Assembly: GCA_947172415.1 (NCBI GenBank)
Contig: OX359201.1
Location: 5,754,501 to 5,818,500 of the forward strand
DNA from: Chondrosia reniformis
Lineage: Eukaryota; Porifera; Demospongiae; Chondrillida; Chondrillidae
Direction of reading: 5' to 3'
Length of the DNA: 64,000 nt
The stretch's first letter is position 1, and each line of letters starts with the position of its first letter. The notes beneath the pieces are model-generated. The model worked only from the letters and a program-made list of their open reading frames with translations, was not told the origin of the DNA and searched no databases. The translations under genes and the position numbers were made by a program. Shown piece by piece: positions 58,159 to 64,000 of this stretch.

Positions 58159-58880
58159 ACCTCTTTTATAACTACAATATTCTTTTATCTCTTATCTGTT
58201 TCAGATTGTAGAACTTCAAAGCATATACATGTACTTCCAAATGGACTAGTTTTCATGTGTACGTCATCTCTCATTCAGTAGCTCTTCTTAATACTGTAAT
58301 ATAGTCATAAAGTTAATAATAATACTGGGGGTGAGGCACAATGTACTACCATTCAATCTATTAATTAGACTATGCAGATGACCAATCTAACACACCATTT
58401 TTCAACATGCTACATTAACTTAAAAGTAATTTAAAGACCTACAGGGAACTAGTGAGAGTTTTGGATGAGGATGCAAGACAGCTATTTCTGGGAATTCCAC
58501 CCTTCATCAGTGACCCTGGGAATCTTTGTCTTCTTCTTGCCTTTAATGACTGACTGATAGTGGAGGGAGCCATGGGGACTTCTAGCCAGTTATACATTAA
58601 TTTTTATATACCAATATACTATCTACCTCATTTTAACACTCTTAGCATATTATTAACTTCTGACAAAATTAAACGTTAATTTGAATAGGCTAGGAGATTA
58701 GGCTGAAGTTCTTATTGGTTGTACCGTAATGTAGACTATATATACCATATATATTTGTTCTATTCTATATGTACGTAACGTTTATTTTGAACAATTACGG
58801 TAAGTAATATAAACCCCGTATGCATTGCATGACGTTGCTTTTATGGATTCGATCTGTAACTGTAGACATAGAAGCAAACG
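58159..58880. other. Spacer with family A repeat
   Basis: A family A copy spans about 58385-58550 (GAATTCCACCCTTCATCAGT, GGGAATCTTTGTC). The rest is AT-rich; no exon recognised. Confidence 0.5.
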
Positions 58881-61754
58881 ATGACGTTTAAGGCAAAAGT
58901 GGTAGACTATATCCCTGATATTGCACACAAGTGGGACTTTATTGGAATTAAGCTAGGACAGAGCAACCCGGTGAAACTATTGAGGAATTCTGAGAGGGAC
59001 GATGAGAGAAAGCTATCAGAAATTTTACATAAGTGGATAGATTCAGATAAATTCCCCAAAACAGAAGAGAAAGCTTGGCGTCTCTTTTGCGGTGTCTTGA
59101 AAGGGCCGGGTGTACAACTCGGAAGTGTAGCAAGGGAGGTAAGTAGAGATCAGGTGATGGAGACTTCTCTAAATCAGACCATAGATGGCTATATGTTATT
59201 TTTGAATTTCGTGTATCTGTCCTTGCTTTATACTCCTTTCATTGCAGTCTACAAAGTTTTTGATTTTCATACAAGTCCCTAATATGCAACCTAATCTATA
59301 TAGAGGACTTTATCTTATGCTACTTATATTGGCAAGTTTACTTTTAGACTATAGCTTGCATGAATAAGAAATGTAATTAAGTACTTACGGTAAAGCATAT
59401 ATTATCTATTCAGATTGAAAAAGCTCAACTAAATCCTGCAAATATACAACCAACTAGAAATCCCCCCCAAATCCCAAAAAGTATGATGGATGTTGAGAGA
59501 GATAACAGACCCGATGATACCTCTCTAGATTGTGATGGTAAGTTTGCATAAGCAGCCATACAATGAAATCTCTCTTGATATACTGTTTGAATTCCACTGC
59601 TCATACACACTTGTCTAACCTGCATACACCTATGCAGATAGGCATCTCTAAAATGATCTTGCTCATAAGTCTTTTGATGTTTAGGTTAAAATAACTGCTA
59701 GGGAATCTGTACAATGCAAGCTCAGATACTGCCAGGAGTCTGTATGTAATACACTGTAATACATGGGTATATACTTTTATACTTGACATGATAGTCAGAC
59801 CACAACTGTTTATTTATTTTAGAGGGCAAATAAATAAATAAGCAAGTGCTGGGAATATCATATATAGACTAGTGTAATTCCAATTAATACATTATGAATG
59901 CTGATTGTTGATAGATGAGGTTGGCTTGGTGGAATCAATTGGACAGAGAAGCATCAGGCTTGAGCATCTGCTGCCTCAAATTATTGGTTCAATCGGAAGA
60001 GTAGAAATAGGGTATATATGCATTACATAACTTATGGATACATTTGTTGTATAGTATACATATTTAGCTTTAAATTTCTTTAATAATTAATTTCTTTCTA
60101 ACTGCATCAAACTTATCCTGGAACAACTTTTGATTTGTTGAGCATCTATAAAAGGTTGAGGGTCTTATCAGTGATTATGTTTTTAGATGCTCAACAAGCT
60201 TAAGTCAAAAGATGTTCCATCCAAAAGATATTATTTTTGTATTTTCAGTTAACATACATATAGTAACCCTCTACTCAATCCTTTCTACAGTGGTGGCAGT
60301 ACAAGTGGTGACGGTACAGGTGTGCTAATACAAATGGGGGAGGAGGGACCAACATTTCTCTTGCTTTTATGCCATGTTGTGTTTTCAGTTGAATGGAAGG
60401 ATGAATGGAAGAAGAAAAAAGAAGCAAAGAATGTTAAATTTTCTGAAGCTAATGTGAAGGATATTATCAAAAAAGCTATTGAAATATGTACCAAGGAGGA
60501 ATCTATTATAATACCCTTCAAACTACCATGTCTTGATTTTAAAATAGATGTTAGAAATAAAATACAACTCAAGAGCTTTGTCACTGATATTGTCTTTCTT
60601 CAGGAGGTACATACTTGACATGAAAGTGTATTGCAATATATCATAGATCAATTATACTTTGGTTGGGGGAAGTGTGTAGTACATGCATACCAGGTTCTCT
60701 GTATCCGATAGGTCAGTTTACTTGCTATGAAACTGTACATATAGATCGTATTTATTCAAATAGAAACTGCAGCTATACTATTAATTTCAGCACACCCCAA
60801 GTACAACTATTATTTGAAGGTGGCTTTTGTCAAAAAATTCAGACTGTATACCATGAATATACATTGCTAGTTGTAAATTCAGTGAATTTACTTTGTATGT
60901 ATATATGTTTACCCTCAACCCACTGTATGACATAATGATTATATAATTACATGTGGCTACACTATTTGAACAAAGACAGTATATTTATATATATATACGT
61001 ATATCCATACACTCTTATATTATTTGCTATTGTACACTATAACTTATATTGCTAACATGTAGCATATGTACATATATATATATTTATATAGCCTGAGTTG
61101 CTAGCCATTCAGTGTTACAGAGATAAGCTACCTCCTGAATTGGTGCCTTTCAAAATAGATATTTCCTTGTACAAGGATCTTAAGATGAAAGGTCACTTTA
61201 TCAGAATTCTTCATTTGCCAAGTGAAGGAGAACAACATATCAATAACTATTTGGAAGAAAGCATTGGTTCAGTGACTGAAGTGGTTGAGATTAACAGTGA
61301 GTTCCATTAGTGTTAGTATTATTTGATAAATATATGAATAATTTTAGGAACAAATAAATTACTTCTAAATCATTTAATTATACATATGATGATATGACGT
61401 ATCCCTACCTATATAAGTATATATATGTACATAGGATAGGATTCACAAATGTGTACACCATGTTGAGAAATTCACTTTATATTGCATAGATATAGAATTA
61501 TACTAATATTCCATGATTATGTAGATTTAATGAAATACAAGTGTGACACATACCATGGGTCATCAGGTTCTCCTGTGGTAACCATTCAGTGCAAAAAGGT
61601 GAAGAAAGGAGAGATTCCTGGACTTGGCTATCCTGTCCTTCTGGGAGTCCACAAGGGAAATGACAAGAAGGGGAAAGCAAACATCAACATTGGTGTCTCC
61701 CTTTCTAAAGAATTTTTAGAGGAAATTAGTTCCTACCAATCGTGTATATGCTAA
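58881..61754 (+). CDS. Death domain fused to a trypsin-like serine protease
   Basis: Six exons: 58881-59138, 59414-59537, 59915-60011, 60291-60606, 61092-61296, 61525-61754; 409 residues. Residues about 8-90 form a death domain: KWDFIGIKLGQSNPVKLLR, KLSEILHKWID, WRLFCGVLKGPGVQLGSVAR. A linker of about 60 residues follows. The protease part keeps a full candidate triad: His in LLLLCHVVFSVE, Asp in FVTDIVFLQE, Ser in YHGSSGSPVVT (GxSGSP). The first strand (GTGVLIQM) and the C-terminal LLGVHKGN fit trypsin-like or FAM111-like folds. No signal peptide or pro-region, so it should act in the cytosol. Family knowledge: death domains recruit proteases into oligomeric platforms (as with caspases). A serine protease in that role is my inference. 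Neighbours give no operon-type clue. Start chosen as the first ATG before the domain. Confidence 0.85.
60110..60235. mobile_element. Fold-back element, family B, short copy
   Basis: TTTTGATTTGTTGAGCATCT pairs with AGATGCTCAACAAGC and GTCAAAAGATG; the core keeps GTTGAGGGTCTTATCAG. In intron 3 of the death domain-protease gene. Confidence 0.65.
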
Positions 61755-61890
61755 TTTGACAACTGTTTCCTGAGCTTGAGATCTTAGCTGGATAAGACAA
61801 AATATATGACGTCACTTTAGAACGAAACTACAACAGGGTCCGCGCGCGCCTGTCGCGCCAAATATGTACGACTATCCCGCTTATTTTTTC

Positions 61891-61913
61891 TATAAAAGAT
61901 CAAGGAAAATTTC
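61891..61913 (+). promoter_or_regulatory. TATA box and initiator of ncRNA copy 2
   Basis: TATAAAAGAT then TTCAGTT, the same pair as at 12732-12761. About 24 bp from TATA to the initiator A here and about 31 in copy 1. Confidence 0.6.
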
Positions 61914-62650
61914 AGTTGTACGGCTTACGAGCCTTCAACTCTGGAGGTCTATGCTTGCGTAGATCGACGCGAAAACCGTGGTAGGAGCACGACCATGGTA
62001 CACGTCTATCCGAAGGGTCATCGGTGTTCGTATAGTGGGGTGGTCTCTCTACCTATGGGTTAGTGCCTGGAGATGTATCTCACTATTAATCCTGCTTGTG
62101 TGTTAAATTGGCACTTGCGGATTCTTGCTATACGACCCGTACCTGGAGGTTGGTGTGGTCCAGTGCCACTACGTAGTCGGTCAGGAAGCTATTGTAGGCT
62201 GCCACATCAGGTTGGTTTGGAAGACAATTGCAATTGGAATTTTATTCAATGTTAACATCCGTGTTATTATGTATTCTCTACTTCTTTTCTTGTAGTTCAT
62301 CGATGGGTCCCTACTCTAAAGCGACCTGGCCGATCCCAATGAGCTAAAGTCTGTGTACAGTGCTCTCAAGCTGCGTTGTGTGCACATGATGATTCTCATT
62401 GGTGGGAGTTTGTGGTCCGCCAGGGTCGGGCTTGTTCTGTCCGCAGCGTGAGGCAGAGCAAGACTAGTAACTGGTCACAGGACGGTCAGGTACGCCGGAT
62501 CGCTCCCGAGCAACTTCTCTTACGACGCCAGTAGTGGAAGTGTCAAACAGAGTTGTAAACATTTTTTGGGGCACGAAGTACTTCCACCTCCTCGTGGTGT
62601 GCCCTGGGGTCACTCAGTAAAGTGATGCGAAGCGAAGTACTGCAGCAGCA
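61913..62650 (+). ncRNA. Long structured ncRNA candidate, copy 2
   Basis: Related to 12761-13400 along most of its length. Matching blocks: GGCTTAC just after the start; CCGATCC, GAG-TAAAG and GTG around 62330-62355; GATTCTCAT; GGTCGG-CTTG; CTAGTAACT; and the 3' module at about 62568-62613. A pyrimidine-rich TTCTCTACTTCTTTTCTTGTAG at about 62273-62295 looks like a 3' splice site, so copy 2 may be spliced. The 3' end shows TCACT/AGTGA and GAAGTAC, then AATAAA at about 62655, suggesting a polyadenylated Pol II transcript. No ORF beyond about 60 codons. Class unknown; boundaries approximate. Confidence 0.6.
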
Positions 62651-63127
62651 ATCCAATAAAATTTAAAAGGAGAAGAAACAGCATGGTCTCTTTATTTTTT
62701 AAAGAACATTGTTTAAACATTTTCCTTTTTTATTAAAACCTGTATACCTATATCTCAGAATTGTCAAACAAAAATGATTATTGTGCAGTGGTTATTTATA
62801 TACAATCCCAATTGAGGATAATGAAGATCATTCATACGTATAAAGTCAAAAACATTTAGCAGTGCTATCTGATATCATCAACACATCCCTCTATAAGCAT
62901 TCAGTATACTCTTGTAAATTATTGCATTCCAAGTACATACAAGAGCAATATATACAATATAATATATACATTGACTATATAACTACATGGTACAGGATAA
63001 ATAAAAGCTACATGCAAAAACTACAAATGTTAGTACTAAAATAAAGCATATCAGGAGGAGCGCCGGCTCGTGTCTCTAAGTGATTGTGGCAATATTGCTG
63101 GATACAGACGTATGTGTATAATGTCAT
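62651..63127. other. AT-rich spacer
   Basis: No exon supported. A short richer patch at about 63050-63110 (GGAGGAGCGCCGGCTCGTGT) has no recognised content. Confidence 0.3.
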
Positions 63128-63315
63128 TCATAAGGTAAGGAATAAAATAAAAAAGAAGGAAAACGAGAAAAAAGAAAAAAAGAAGGAAAACGAAAAAGGA
63201 AAAAATAAAAAAGAAGGAAAACGAAAAAGGAAAAAATAAAAAAGAAGGAAAACGAAAAAGGAAAAAATAAAAAAAGAAGGAAAACGAAAATTTAAAAAAG
63301 GAAAAAAGAAAGATG
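63128..63315. repeat. About 29-bp purine minisatellite
   Basis: Five to six units of AAAAAGAAGGAAAACGAAAA with AGGAAAAAAT, all A/G except one C per unit. Confidence 0.93.
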
Positions 63316-63555
63316 ATATATAATACTGCATTATATACCTATTACATGTATATATGTATGATTAATTAAATAATTATGCTGCATGCCGTATATTTCAATT
63401 ATTTTGATTGCCTGTGGTTCAAATATATCAAACAGACAGTTAAGGTAAAATGAAATAAGTGTACGATGAATTTATATACACATGTATACATACTAAAGAC
63501 ATATCTATATACATTTATAAATGTACATTTATAAATATATAGCATTGAATGTCAT

Positions 63556-63934
63556 TCAACTTTGGAGTTCATCTTGTCCATATTCCCTAGCTTCTTCTTC
63601 TTTCCATTTTTTCCAATCCTTTTCAGAAATGGACTTTAGAGTTTCAAATCTTTTCTGTTCAGAACTAGCTGGCTTTTTTGGTACAGTATCCCAGTGGGTC
63701 GATACCCTTGAAAATGTTGAAAATATGTTATATAATAATTGTAAATGTGCATGTACGTATATAACAAAAAGTAGCAACAATTGGGAAGTATTTGTATACA
63801 AACTGAGATAGACAGACTATCTGTATGACTGCATGCCTATGATATTCTAGCAGCCCATCCCTTACTTTGATTTAGTCAGGTTTTTTCTTCTTCCTGGTTG
63901 GTGCGATGGAGACTTTGGTGTGGATTCATTGTGC
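63556..63934 (-). CDS. Unknown gene, last two exons (partial)
   Basis: Minus-strand exons 63934-63866 and 63706-63556 join in phase (AA+G) and end at a stop. The tail reads HNESTPKSPSHQPGRRKN, then VSTHWDTVPKKPASS, RFETLKSISEKDWKKWKEEE and AREYGQDELQS. It is basic, then charged and helical, with Lys/Glu alternation, suggesting a nucleic-acid-associated or scaffold protein. I do not recognise the family. Upstream exons lie beyond the right edge. Confidence 0.55.
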
Positions 63935-63957
63935 CTAACATAGAAGATATATATATA

Positions 63958-64000
63958 TACAGCTGTCTGGCCCAGTGGAGAAGAAGAGAAGTAGAAGGAG
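63958..64000 (-). repeat. Interspersed repeat family A, truncated by window end
   Basis: CAGCTGTCTGGCCCAGTGGA then GAAGAAG, the reverse-complement middle of the family. Confidence 0.65.

Noticed and set aside
63128-63331. Phe/Ser-rich minus-strand ORF resembling a membrane peptide
   Set aside because: Antisense translation of the purine minisatellite.

Overview
The window looks like nuclear DNA from an early-branching animal, most likely a demosponge. It is AT-rich, its genes are intron-rich with GT-AG junctions and conserved reading phase, and its proteins are clearly metazoan (DENND1, NUP35, KDM8/JMJD5, TBC1D2-like, FAM78, CTR1, DDX39B/UAP56). It also carries death-fold proteins in combinations that vertebrates lack. 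Species cannot be fixed from sequence alone. I rebuilt the gene models by hand, joining exons by splice sites, phase and protein family resemblance; each complete model listed here closes in frame.

Layout. 357-1702 (-) is the N-terminal half of folylpolyglutamate synthase, running off the left edge, head-to-head with DENND1 (1988-11485, +). 12761-13400 (+) is a TATA-driven, structured noncoding RNA candidate. SLC37A4-like (13854-15799, -) is head-to-head with NUP35 (15996-19457, +), which converges on KDM8 (19663-23905, -). Two intronless paralogues follow (23979-25955 and 26319-28370, both -), each with two death-effector-like domains fused to a polytopic membrane region. The second shares an 86-bp promoter gap with a 27-exon gene (28456-44494, +) encoding PH, coiled coil, RabGAP/TBC and a C-terminal beta-propeller. 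Then come FAM78 (47420-48298, +), a repeat-rich gap, a CTR1 copper transporter (51936-53910, -), DDX39B (54139-57021, -) head-to-head with a ZDHHC24-like acyltransferase (57238-58158, +), a death domain-serine protease fusion (58881-61754, +), a second copy of the noncoding RNA (61913-62650, +), and the 3' end of an unknown gene (63556-63934, -).

Repeats. Introns are full of minisatellites, several sitting directly on 5' splice sites. At least four families of interspersed or fold-back elements recur.

Themes. Most genes are housekeeping (folate, Rab traffic, nuclear pore, mRNA export, copper). Three candidates stand out as undescribed: the DED-transmembrane pair, the death domain-protease fusion, and the pair of long structured RNAs with a matching promoter and covarying 3' hairpins.
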